Shown here: one piece after another, positions 5,762 to 13,053 of the stretch | How the letters are laid out: every line of letters begins with the position of its first letter | Numbering within the stretch: position 1 is the stretch's first letter | From: a virus | Virus record (IMG/VR): IMGVR_UViG_3300020202_001056 | Span: 1-24,087 of that record | DNA length: 24,087 nucleotides | Direction: 5' to 3' (one strand) | The notes under the pieces: generated by a model | Databases searched by the model: none | Told to the model about the DNA's origin: nothing | The model's input: only the letters and a program-made list of their open reading frames with translations | Made by a program: the position numbers and the translations under genes

Positions 5762-6674
5762 ATCCGTATTGTTCAATCACTAAATTTTTATCAATATTTA
5801 AAAGCTCGTTCACATCTTTGCCGCCGCGCGGAAGGCGAATTTCAACCTGATCAGGATCAAAATAGTTTAAAAGTTTATCTTTAATCTTTTCGGCCGCGAC
5901 TAAACCAACATTTGTCTCTTTGTTCTCATCGTTATTTAACGCTAAAATTATTTTATTAACATTTAGTTTAATAATCGTTTTGAGTAGATGAGTTCCAATT
6001 TCCACCCCGAATAAACAAACAACATCTTCGATTCCGCAGGAAAAAAACGAAAGAACGTCCGAGATTCCTTCGGTTAAAATAATCCGCCGGGTTTTCTGGA
6101 TTGTTTTATAGTTAAGAAATAATGGATAGGCGAAATATTCCATCTTTGGTCCGATAATGATCCACTTGGGTTGCTGATCATCCTTTAATGCTCGCCCCGC
6201 CCAACCGATGATTTTCTGAGAACTATTAAAGATTGGAAAAACATAACGATAACCTAACTTCCCTTTTTCGTAAGTAACGCCGCCCCGAAATCTTTTTAAT
6301 ACATCAACATCAATCCCGCGCTTTTCCCAATACGAATAATCCTCTCCTAATTTTTTTAATAATTCGGGCGGATATATCCGCGCGGTTTTAATTTGAGGTT
6401 TCTGAACGGGTGTGGATAACTGGATATTTTTGTTTTTAAGCCATTCTTCAAGCTTTTCCTCAGAATTAAGATTGAGGGTAAGTTTAATTAATTTAGAAAG
6501 GGGTCCTCCGTCACAAGCAACAAAATCGTAATAACTAGCAGTATCACTATAAATCGCAATTGAACCAACCTTATCGCCGGAACGATAAACCGCGCGGCTA
6601 ACGATATGATTTCCGACCCTCTTTAATGGATAACCTAATTCTTCAAGAATAGATAAATAAGAATTCTCTTCCAT
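5745..6674 (-). CDS. DnaG-like primase (TOPRIM) without zinc ligands
   Basis: A 309-residue primase-like protein, shorter than bacterial DnaG. Visible: a core segment YRYVFPIFNSSQKIIGWAGR (residues 143-161) like the DnaG RNA-polymerase domain; TOPRIM motif LTEGISDVLSF (E202, G203); LALNNDENKETN (D249), where many phage primases have NNDE rather than DxD; and PRGGKDVNELL near 282-292. The N-terminal 65 residues align in layout with a CHC2 zinc domain (ending FVACDGGPLSKLI), but the Cys/His ligands are absent. It likely makes RNA primers with the DnaB helicase, whose stop lies 2 bases upstream. No C-terminal helicase-interaction domain is visible. Confidence 0.85.
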   Translation of the reverse strand: MEENSYLSILEELGYPLKRVGNHIVSRAVYRSGDKVGSIAIYSDTASYYDFVACDGGPLSKLIKLTLNLNSEEKLEEWLKNKNIQLSTPVQKPQIKTARIYPPELLKKLGEDYSYWEKRGIDVDVLKRFRGGVTYEKGKLGYRYVFPIFNSSQKIIGWAGRALKDDQQPKWIIIGPKMEYFAYPLFLNYKTIQKTRRIILTEGISDVLSFFSCGIEDVVCLFGVEIGTHLLKTIIKLNVNKIILALNNDENKETNVGLVAAEKIKDKLLNYFDPDQVEIRLPRGGKDVNELLNIDKNLVIEQYGYENTI

Positions 6675-6676
6675 TT

Positions 6677-8155
6677 TTACAATCCCTCTTCGGTGGTTGG
6701 ATTGGACACGTTTGGTTTTTGTTGTAAAAACTTAATAATATCCGCATACGTTCCATGTTCAGTTATTTTAAAGTTATTTACATCATAATTAATAAAATTG
6801 GGAAGATATTTTATTTGTTTCCCGTCTCTTACCCTTACTAACTCGTTAATCCCGCTTTCGCATTTTCCATAAGTCCGAAAGACTAATGGTTTTAAGAGGT
6901 TGCGCCCGAATTTTGTTCCCCAAGATGTAATTTCTTCTGGAGTCTTTTTTCTGAACAGAAATAAACCTTGAGTAAACCAACTAATTCGATCCGATATAGC
7001 AACACTCGATTCATTATCTAACTTGTTGATACCTAAATCGTTACGATTCTGTTGACATGCGGCGAATATTGGTATATCCAATTGATTTCCTAAATCATTA
7101 AACCGACAAACCGAATCGCCAATCGCTTGAAACTCCGCCCAATTTTTTGTTACTTCTGAAATCTTGAGATAATCATATATTACGAAACATTTATTGCCCC
7201 GGCCGACAAATTTATAATACCATCGTTTGATCAAAGAAATAACTTCGGGAACAGGCATCAACCCAACGTATTTATGGAAGATTTTACCTTTTAAGTAATC
7301 GTATTTATCCAATTCTTTCTCAACTTTATCCCTGTATTCAGCCATTTGTTTCCATTGTCCATTTTCGATATATGGCAAAGGACATTGGGTAATCGCGGAG
7401 ATCGCTCGGTTTTTAATGAGCATCGGTCTCATTTCCGTATCGATAATTAAAGACGGACAATCGTTTTGAATTGAGATGCCTTGTGCCATATTTAAAAGCC
7501 ACGAGCTTTTTCCGCTTTTTGCGCGAGCCGCAACAACATAAATTCCATCTCCCGCGCGGACGCCCCCTGTTAGATCATCAAACAAAGTCAAACCGGTCTG
7601 ATATCCAACCATTGAAACGGGATTCTCGGCGGCTTTCTGAGCTACTTCTTTTAAATCACCATACAAATCAACCGGATCATCATCATTTAAATTTATGATT
7701 TCGATCTTTTTATTATGTATGCCGTCAACCCCAGTTACTATTTCACTAATCTCTTTACTTCTATTTTTAAAGATAAACTCCTTAACACGATCGGCGTTCT
7801 CCGTAAGTTCGCGACAAACCGCGAGTTTTTTAAGTTCAGCAAAACAATCAATAACCCCTTCTTTACTGATAGCGGTAAATGCAATTGAACTTAAATAATC
7901 TGCGAGATTTAAATCTCCGAATTGGATTAAACCCAAATTAACTAACTTCTGAGCTAAAACCACCGAGTCAATTAATTCTTTCTTATAAAGAGATTGTTTT
8001 AAAACGGCATAAATTTGCCGATGTTGATCATTAAAAAAATCGGTGGTGTTTATTCGAAGATCGATTTCGGGGAAAACTTCGGGATATTTAAGAAGACCAC
8101 CGATACAATTTTTTTCAATATCAAGCGATGCTAATTCTGATTGCTTTCTAATCAT
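6677..8155 (-). CDS. dnaB: Replicative DNA helicase, DnaB family
   Basis: A 492-residue hexameric 5'-3' helicase. The N-terminal domain begins with EKNCIGGLLKYPEVF and DFFNDQHRQIYAVLKQ, as in DnaB. A linker leads to the RecA-fold motor: TGLTLFDDLTGGVRAGD, Walker A as ARAKSGKS (residues 210-217), Walker B in CFVIYDYLKI, sensor segment IFAACQQNR, and an arginine-finger region SDRISWFTQGLFLF. Length and motif order match the family. It overlaps the SpoU gene by ATGA and lies 2 bases before the primase, forming a helicase-primase pair. A CCGCGCGG word at 7552-7559 encodes VRAGD in the conserved loop before Walker A. Confidence 0.93.
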   Translation of the reverse strand: MIRKQSELASLDIEKNCIGGLLKYPEVFPEIDLRINTTDFFNDQHRQIYAVLKQSLYKKELIDSVVLAQKLVNLGLIQFGDLNLADYLSSIAFTAISKEGVIDCFAELKKLAVCRELTENADRVKEFIFKNRSKEISEIVTGVDGIHNKKIEIINLNDDDPVDLYGDLKEVAQKAAENPVSMVGYQTGLTLFDDLTGGVRAGDGIYVVAARAKSGKSSWLLNMAQGISIQNDCPSLIIDTEMRPMLIKNRAISAITQCPLPYIENGQWKQMAEYRDKVEKELDKYDYLKGKIFHKYVGLMPVPEVISLIKRWYYKFVGRGNKCFVIYDYLKISEVTKNWAEFQAIGDSVCRFNDLGNQLDIPIFAACQQNRNDLGINKLDNESSVAISDRISWFTQGLFLFRKKTPEEITSWGTKFGRNLLKPLVFRTYGKCESGINELVRVRDGKQIKYLPNFINYDVNNFKITEHGTYADIIKFLQQKPNVSNPTTEEGL

Positions 8156-8730
8156 TTTTGTTTTTTTAAAAAGTTCATTTTCGAAAACTCTCGTCTTCGA
8201 CTGGCGATTTCATGTATGACGATTCCAGTAGTCGTACCCAAATTCAAACTCTCAATAATACCACACATCGGAATGGTAATATTAAATTCAGCATAATTAA
8301 GGGCTTGTTCACTTAACCCTTTAGCTTCATTCCCAAACCATACAGCTAATCGCGGCATTGTATAAACGCCTTCGTTGACATTTACATTTGGTTTATTCTG
8401 CTGATGCGGGGAAGTGCTCGCGGATATGAATTTCTTTTTATCAAGATGACCCTTGCAATCTTCAAAATTTTTAAACTTTTTAACGAAAACCCATTTAATA
8501 GCAGATGCCGAAATATCATTAAGTTTCGATCTATCGCGCATTTTTTGCCAATTATCGGGTAGAATATTATAACCATCGATAACGTAGAGTTTTTCCGCGC
8601 CTAAAGCATCAATATTTCTCAGGACGGAACCAATGTTCTGAAAGTTTTTCGGATTTTCGAGAACAATAATAAAATCTTTACAGCGAAAGTTTTTCGCCCG
8701 ATTTGCTTTTATTCTAAGATTTGTTCGCAT
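8152..8730 (-). CDS. SpoU/TrmH-family RNA 2'-O-ribose methyltransferase
   Basis: A 192-residue SPOUT methyltransferase that would transfer a methyl group from SAM to the 2'-OH of a tRNA or rRNA nucleotide. All three family motifs are visible: motif 1 NPKNFQNIGSVLRNIDALG (residues 26-44, with N32 and catalytic-type R38), motif 2 WFGNEAKGLS (131-140), and motif 3 IPMCGIIESLNLGTTTG (153-169), which form the trefoil knot that binds SAM. A small variation is G165 where many members have Ser. No extra RNA-binding domain is seen. It sits between DnaB and a PD-(D/E)XK nuclease. The specific RNA target cannot be read. Such enzymes are uncommon in phages to my knowledge. Confidence 0.9.
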   Translation of the reverse strand: MRTNLRIKANRAKNFRCKDFIIVLENPKNFQNIGSVLRNIDALGAEKLYVIDGYNILPDNWQKMRDRSKLNDISASAIKWVFVKKFKNFEDCKGHLDKKKFISASTSPHQQNKPNVNVNEGVYTMPRLAVWFGNEAKGLSEQALNYAEFNITIPMCGIIESLNLGTTTGIVIHEIASRRREFSKMNFLKKQK

Positions 8731-9211
8731 TGTCTTTTAAATGAAGTTGATTAATTAAAATATTATAACAATCCGCGCGGAATCTCCAACCGTAATCGCT
8801 CATAGGATCAATCTCACCCTTCTTTCTAAATTTAGCTAATTTAAAGAATTCTTCCTTCTTTATCCATCCTAATAGCCAGCCGCACGAAAAATCTTCCATG
8901 ATCCGAGTAAAAAAATAGAAATCGCACTTTTGTTCGGTATTATAATCCGGCACGTTGCAGTAGTAATCCGGGCGGGGAGCGGTTCTGATTATCTTGGTTT
9001 TTACGTCTACTGTAAAGCCTTTATTTGTAATTAGATCGTAGTCGTAGGTGTTCTTTAATTCGCCGCCGAATTCTCGTTGAACTAGAAGTTCGCCCAAAAA
9101 ACCATAAACATTGCCTTCTCCTTTTTTAATCGAGTTACGAAGCGCCCCTAATTCTTCGGCAAGTCTTTCCGCGCGGATGATAAATGTTTTGGGGATTTTA
9201 ACTTCAATCAT
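8714..9211 (-). CDS. PD-(D/E)XK endonuclease-like protein
   Basis: Started at the ATG at 9209-9211 (165 residues, MIEVKIPKTFIIRAERLAEE), which overlaps the release-factor-like gene by 8 bases; a longer frame to 9271 would overlap much more. The core looks like a restriction-type fold: GFLGELLVQREFGG (E41), then YDYDLITNKGFTVDVKTK with D59, D69 and K71, the D-x-K end of the motif. Similar short proteins in phages and bacteria are annotated as restriction-endonuclease-like. Its cut specificity is unknown. It may act in host DNA breakdown or recombination. A CCGCGCGG word is present near each end of the gene (8773-8780, 9169-9176). Confidence 0.7.
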   Translation of the reverse strand: MIEVKIPKTFIIRAERLAEELGALRNSIKKGEGNVYGFLGELLVQREFGGELKNTYDYDLITNKGFTVDVKTKIIRTAPRPDYYCNVPDYNTEQKCDFYFFTRIMEDFSCGWLLGWIKKEEFFKLAKFRKKGEIDPMSDYGWRFRADCYNILINQLHLKDNANKS

Positions 9212-9584
9212 TATCTGTAAATTTAAAATTCGCCGAAACTTCCATCCATTTCCCGTCTTGCTGAATTTCAATTTTAAGATTTTCGGGTGACAATTCTTTA
9301 TCTAGCGATTCTTCAATCGTCTGCTGATTTTTGATTTCAAATTTCTTTTTAGCTAACCAAAACTTGAATTTAGGTGTTTCGATTAAACGAAGAAAGGCGT
9401 TCTTTTTATTCTCGGACTGAGAGCGACTATCAGAAGCACGTCCAATTGCGCCGGAATTAAAATGGATTAACTGAACACCACTTGCCACTTTATTCCGCGC
9501 TTGCCCGCCCGGTCCCGATCCGCAATAATAAGAAATATCGAAATCTTTAGCGGAACAAATATTAATTTTTTGTTTTTCTGACAT
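9204..9584 (-). CDS. Release-factor-like peptidyl-tRNA hydrolase domain protein (GGQ)
   Basis: A 126-residue protein made only of the class I release factor catalytic domain. The GGQ motif is at residues 26-28 (GSGPGGQARNKVASGV), followed by the usual downstream features SRSQSENKKNAFLRL. It lacks domains that read stop codons, like the rescue factors ArfB and PrfH, but also lacks the long basic tail by which ArfB senses an empty mRNA channel. It probably frees peptides from stalled or damaged ribosomes. It starts 2 bases after the nuclease gene ends and overlaps the next nuclease by 8 bases. The family is certain; whether it rescues host or phage translation is inference. Confidence 0.87.
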   Translation of the reverse strand: MSEKQKINICSAKDFDISYYCGSGPGGQARNKVASGVQLIHFNSGAIGRASDSRSQSENKKNAFLRLIETPKFKFWLAKKKFEIKNQQTIEESLDKELSPENLKIEIQQDGKWMEVSANFKFTDND

Positions 9585-9586
9585 TC

Positions 9587-10000
9587 TTAAAAGATTACAT
9601 TAAAATTCTTCTTAAGATATTCCCGCGATAACTGTTTTAAATCTTTTTCTTCTAACTCGATAACGCGGAAATTATTATCTTCAAGGAATTTTATCTTTTG
9701 TATATCTCTCTTAATCTGATCTTTAAGCGCGTTTCGAGAACCATGAAAAAAGGGAACAAACTTTGTATGTTGTTCTCCATTTATTTCAAAACATACGCGC
9801 TTCGAACTACATAGAAAATCAACCCTTAATAAGCCACCGGGTAAACGATACTCATCATACCAAATATAATGAGGCGCGTTTTCCTTTATCCAATCTTTAA
9901 ATATCTGAGCTAATTTGGACGGGGCTTTTTTGTTAAAGTCTATTCGATATTGAGAATCCTTATGAGTAACTTCTTTACCATTTGGCATTTTCCATCTCAT
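9587..10000 (-). CDS. Vsr/DUF559-like PD-(D/E)XK endonuclease
   Basis: A 137-residue nuclease-like protein. The core reads WYDEYRLPGGLLRVDFLC (E50, D61), then VCFEINGEQHTKF (E72, Q77, H78), then IKRDIQKIKFLEDNNFRVIE, the typical order of Vsr-like and DUF559 nucleases (E...D...ExDGxQH followed by a long helix). It likely nicks or cuts DNA; mismatch repair or recombination roles are possible. It shares ATGA with the recombinase gene upstream and is followed by the GGQ protein after 2 bases, so the three are probably co-translated. It is smaller than most Vsr proteins and has no zinc-binding Cys/His set that I can see. Confidence 0.75.
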   Translation of the reverse strand: MRWKMPNGKEVTHKDSQYRIDFNKKAPSKLAQIFKDWIKENAPHYIWYDEYRLPGGLLRVDFLCSSKRVCFEINGEQHTKFVPFFHGSRNALKDQIKRDIQKIKFLEDNNFRVIELEEKDLKQLSREYLKKNFNVIF

Positions 10001-11148
10001 GCGTTAATCAATACCGCGCGGAATTTATTAAAAAGGAATTCAACGATTTTCGGATTTTCTTCTAAATAACTCCTAAAATTATCCATTCCCTGATGACGAT
10101 GGTCAAATTCTTCCCCGATTTTTTCTTTTACTTCTTTAACCAAGTCCGCTGATACTTCGATCCATGAGCCGTTCTTTTTAGCTAATTCCCAAGCTAAAAG
10201 CTGATCGACAACCTCATATTCTACCCAAACGGCTGATTTACCTTTAACCCCATGTTTCACCGGGTATTGAACCGTAATGTAATTCTTCTCGTTAGCTGAT
10301 TTTTTAATCTGTATTTTACAATGATGCCCCAAAACTTTTGTTTTCCCATCGTTTATTTTTCCGGTAGCACTACTTAGAATTAAATCACTTTGATAGAATT
10401 TATTAAATTCCAAAATCCAGTTAGCATAATGAGAAAGCGCGAAACCTCCCGAATAAGACCCGTCTCGCGGCGGAGTTTTTGCATAAGGATCAATTTTAAC
10501 TTCGGCTGTAACTTGACTAATTAAAATACCCATATGACCTTTAACGTTCATCTCAAGACTGAAATCGGTTAAAAATCGTTTGGAGATTGCCGGTGCCCCC
10601 GCCACTTTTGCCGCTTCATCATACGCTTTTCCTTCGTCTGCTTTAATTTTTAATCCGTCCATCGAATCTACAATATAACAAAACAATGTTTTTGTAGGAT
10701 TATTGCGGATTAAAGTAGAGATATATTTCGCGATAATCTCATATTTCTGACAATTAATAACAAGAACCGTTCCGTCCGCCCATTGACTTGGGTCTTTAGT
10801 ATAAACCATACCGGTTCTCTCCATATTCTCTTTTGAGAAACGACCCTCCGCGCGGATATACAATCCTTTCGCTTTTCGCCCGTGCTCCGCGTGATAACGT
10901 AGAAAATTAGCTTGAACTTCCAAAGATGAAGGCGTTTTACCACTATTCATGTGTCCACAAAAACGATGAAAACCCGGACCAAGCCCCCCGCCCAACTCTA
11001 CATCGAGATTTAAACTACCAGTGGAAATCTTATAATCAATCTCTTCTTCTTTATTAAGATGATCATCCGCTGTTTCATCTAAAAGTTCAGACATCAATTC
11101 TTCAGGGGTAATGCCCGCTTCTTTAACTTCTTCCTTCTTTTTTGCCAT
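9997..11148 (-). CDS. RecA/UvsX-like recombinase
   Basis: A 383-residue strand-exchange ATPase started at MAKKKEEV (ATG 11146-11148). An in-frame ATG at 11163 is equally open but has no spaced ribosome binding site; AGGA overlapping that ATG could serve the inner one. Walker A is GHMNSGKT (residues 65-72) after the GSLNLDVELGGGLGPG loop; Walker B is in CYIVDSMDGL; the stretch GILISQVTAEVKID with GGFALSHYANWILEF matches the RecA L2 region and following strand. The acidic C-terminal third is divergent, as in phage UvsX. It likely coats single-stranded DNA for recombination and repair. First gene of the replication part when read in the transcription direction. Confidence 0.88.
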   Translation of the reverse strand: MAKKKEEVKEAGITPEELMSELLDETADDHLNKEEEIDYKISTGSLNLDVELGGGLGPGFHRFCGHMNSGKTPSSLEVQANFLRYHAEHGRKAKGLYIRAEGRFSKENMERTGMVYTKDPSQWADGTVLVINCQKYEIIAKYISTLIRNNPTKTLFCYIVDSMDGLKIKADEGKAYDEAAKVAGAPAISKRFLTDFSLEMNVKGHMGILISQVTAEVKIDPYAKTPPRDGSYSGGFALSHYANWILEFNKFYQSDLILSSATGKINDGKTKVLGHHCKIQIKKSANEKNYITVQYPVKHGVKGKSAVWVEYEVVDQLLAWELAKKNGSWIEVSADLVKEVKEKIGEEFDHRHQGMDNFRSYLEENPKIVEFLFNKFRAVLINA

Positions 11149-11163
11149 AAATTCAAAATTCAT

Positions 11164-11207
11164 CCTACGCGGTTTTCGCGCGGAGACAAGATAAATGATT
11201 ATTTTAT
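11164..11207 (-). other. Recombinase leader with CGCGCG-containing sequence
   Basis: A 44-base gap. On the minus strand an AT-rich part is followed by CTCCGCGCGAAAACCGCG, which could fold into a 4-base CGCG stem. The near-match CCGCGCGA here is the only copy of the repeated word or its one-base variants that I placed outside a gene. Function unknown. Confidence 0.3.
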
Positions 11208-11483
11208 TTAAGATTTAACCAGCGCCGCCAATCTTTTTAAAGCTTCATCTTTATCGGAAATGGTAAAACCCAACAATCCCCAATCTTCGTTGGATGGATA
11301 AACTTCTCGATCGGGGTAGCTGCGACCGTAAATTTCGGTAGCTTTACTTATTTTAATTTGGATCAATTCGTAACTGGTTACTTTTCCAGCTTTGCTTTGT
11401 TCGTAAACCGCCCAATTTCTTTGGCGCGCGATTTGTTTTAAATCAAACCCATCTTTTTTCAAAACTGTATCAATTTCTTTCAT
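11208..11483 (-). CDS. Small conserved hypothetical protein
   Basis: A 91-residue alpha/beta protein. It starts MKEIDTVLKKDGFDLKQIAR and has VTSYELIQIKISKATEIYG, REVYPSNEDWGLLGFTISD, and a final helix KDEALKRLAAL. Proteins with the same outline (a strand-rich middle, YPSxExWGxxGFT, a closing helix) are common in phages as small proteins of unknown function, as far as I recall. It ends 44 bases before the recombinase and its ATG overlaps the stop of the SDR gene as ATGA. This makes it the link between the sugar cluster and the replication genes on one transcript. Confidence 0.65.
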   Translation of the reverse strand: MKEIDTVLKKDGFDLKQIARQRNWAVYEQSKAGKVTSYELIQIKISKATEIYGRSYPDREVYPSNEDWGLLGFTISDKDEALKRLAALVKS

Positions 11484-12499
11484 TTGTTTAATTCGGAATT
11501 TATTAATTTTTTTACCAATCCCCGAAAATCCGTTTTGGGAGACCAGCCTAATTCTTTTTTAATTTTTGACGCATCTGCTCGGAGGTAATCTTTTTCCGCG
11601 CGGAAAAATTCGACGGAGACCTCTATAATTTTGTCTTTTTCGAAAGGAGGAATAAAAGCAAATTCATTTAACCCTAATCCGCGCCATTCAAGGGCTAATC
11701 CGGCGCAAAAACAAGCGTATTCGACAAAATCCCGAACGGTGGCTGGTTCATCCGTGCTGATTAAATAATCGACCGGTTTTCCGTGGTTTAGCATCAACCA
11801 ACAAGCTTCTACGAAATCGTCTGTATCGCCCCATGAACGAATGGCATCCAAATTACCCAGCTTAATCGGAGAAATTGGCTTTCCTTCTTTATAATTTTTG
11901 AGTATATTAACTATTCCCTTTGTTACTTTATTTGTGAGAAAGTTAACTCCCCGTTGAGAAGATTCGTTATTTCCCAAAATCGCGTTGACGGCAAACAGAT
12001 TGTATTTTTCCCGATATATTTTAATTAAGTCATGAGCGGCGTTTTTTGAACCACCGTAAATATTCGCGGGCGCGGGTTTCGAATCTTCGTTGATCGGCCG
12101 CGCGGAATTTTCAAATTGTAAAATACTACCACTTTGAAGAAATCGACAATTAAGTTTATTTTTAACAATAGATTCAAGACAACGCATGACTCCCAAAACA
12201 TTTGTGTCAAATACCTTTACCGGACTTTCCCATGCGGGCTGAACGGACGTGTAACCAGCGTAATTAATAAAGTAATCCGGTTGAACCTGCTTTACGATAT
12301 CATTAATACTAATATCGTCCGAAATATCTCCATAAATTACTTTAAATCTTGGATTATCAATAAAATTTTGGATCGGAGTTAAATCGATTTGGGATTTCCT
12401 TCGAGTTAATCCAAATATCGAATGATGGGTGTTCTTAATTAAATAAGAAATTAGCGCCGATCCCATATTCCCCAAGCATCCTGTGATTAAAATATTCAA
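11480..12499 (-). CDS. GDP-mannose 4,6-dehydratase-like SDR protein
   Basis: A 339-residue extended SDR enzyme, starting with TTG (12497-12499). The Rossmann loop TGCLGNMGS begins at residue 6, so no earlier start is possible, and a strong AGGGAG lies 5 bases upstream. It follows the Gmd pattern: IFGLTRRKSQIDL, YGDISD, GNLDAIRSWGDTDDFVEACW, and a C-terminal FFRAEKDYLRADASKIKKEL. Y148 and K152 of the catalytic YxxxK are kept. The SxSE stretch of Gmd (catalytic Glu) reads SGSILQF here, so the Glu seems lost and dehydration may not occur; epimerisation or a changed reaction is possible. Acts on a nucleotide sugar, probably in surface glycan synthesis. Confidence 0.8.
   Translation of the reverse strand: MNILITGCLGNMGSALISYLIKNTHHSIFGLTRRKSQIDLTPIQNFIDNPRFKVIYGDISDDISINDIVKQVQPDYFINYAGYTSVQPAWESPVKVFDTNVLGVMRCLESIVKNKLNCRFLQSGSILQFENSARPINEDSKPAPANIYGGSKNAAHDLIKIYREKYNLFAVNAILGNNESSQRGVNFLTNKVTKGIVNILKNYKEGKPISPIKLGNLDAIRSWGDTDDFVEACWLMLNHGKPVDYLISTDEPATVRDFVEYACFCAGLALEWRGLGLNEFAFIPPFEKDKIIEVSVEFFRAEKDYLRADASKIKKELGWSPKTDFRGLVKKLINSELNK
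11591..11608. repeat. 18-base perfect palindrome around CCGCGCGG
   Basis: TTTTTCCGCGCGGAAAAA is its own reverse complement. It lies in the 3' part of the Gmd-like gene, where it encodes the FFRAEK peptide. It is the longest symmetrical copy of the dispersed word. Confidence 0.8.
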
Positions 12500-13053
12500 T
12501 TTATCTCCCTAAGTGGTATTTTTGGATCGAAAATTGTCATCCAAAGTCTTTCAATAATACCAGAGTAATGATCTTGAAGTTCGTTGGTTAAAAAATCATA
12601 AGAATAAAGTAATTTTTTGTAAAAGTCATGGGGTCGATATTGAATAGCCGCGCGGGATGCAACGAATTGTTCACCCGCCGAAAACTTCACGATAGCATCG
12701 TCACCAATAAAAAGTGTATCGTAAAATTTTTTTACTTCGTTTACGTTAGGTTCTTCGGCGATTGAGCCGAGCGGACAATAATCAAAACCTTTACAAACAG
12801 CCAATCTTTGATATAAATCGGAACAATGTGGAAATGGATCACCCTGTATAAAAGCAGTATGTTCCGCCATGTAATTATAATTTCGAACAATATGTTGAAG
12901 ATAAGAATACGCCTCCCTACCTTTTTCGGGGATAGGTATAGCGTTACGAATATAATCTCCTTTATTGTAAATCACGTAATCATAAATACATTCAGATGTT
13001 TGTAACCATGAAACATCTTCTCTAAAGCGAGCTAAAACAAGTTGAAGTTTCAT
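12496..13053 (-). CDS. DUF3431 protein, probable glycan-cluster enzyme
   Basis: A 185-residue protein with the DUF3431 outline: an opening strand LVLARFREDVSWL, then VIYNKGD, then a GREAYSYLQHIVRNYNYMAE segment, then HTAFIQGDPFPH. Members occur near glycosyltransferases in bacteria and eukaryotes and are thought to be glycosyltransferase-like, but no reaction is established. Histidines near the FIQGDPFPH motif might bind a metal; this is inference. The ATG overlaps the transaldolase stop (TAATG), and the stop overlaps the TTG of the next gene. A CCGCGCGG word encodes SRAA at 12648-12655. Confidence 0.75.
   Translation of the reverse strand: MKLQLVLARFREDVSWLQTSECIYDYVIYNKGDYIRNAIPIPEKGREAYSYLQHIVRNYNYMAEHTAFIQGDPFPHCSDLYQRLAVCKGFDYCPLGSIAEEPNVNEVKKFYDTLFIGDDAIVKFSAGEQFVASRAAIQYRPHDFYKKLLYSYDFLTNELQDHYSGIIERLWMTIFDPKIPLREIN
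12505..12510 (-). promoter_or_regulatory. Ribosome binding site that fixes a TTG start
   Basis: AGGGAG on the minus strand, 5 bases before the TTG of the Gmd-like gene. It lies inside the end of the DUF3431 gene and supports the unusual start. Confidence 0.7.

Noticed and set aside
5762-5776. TTG start that extends the cupin by five residues
   Set aside because: It needs a non-ATG codon and a larger overlap without a better ribosome site; ATG at 5761 is preferred.
9212-9271. N-terminal extension of the PD-(D/E)XK protein
   Set aside because: It would overlap the GGQ gene by 68 bases; the inner ATG gives the common 8-base overlap.
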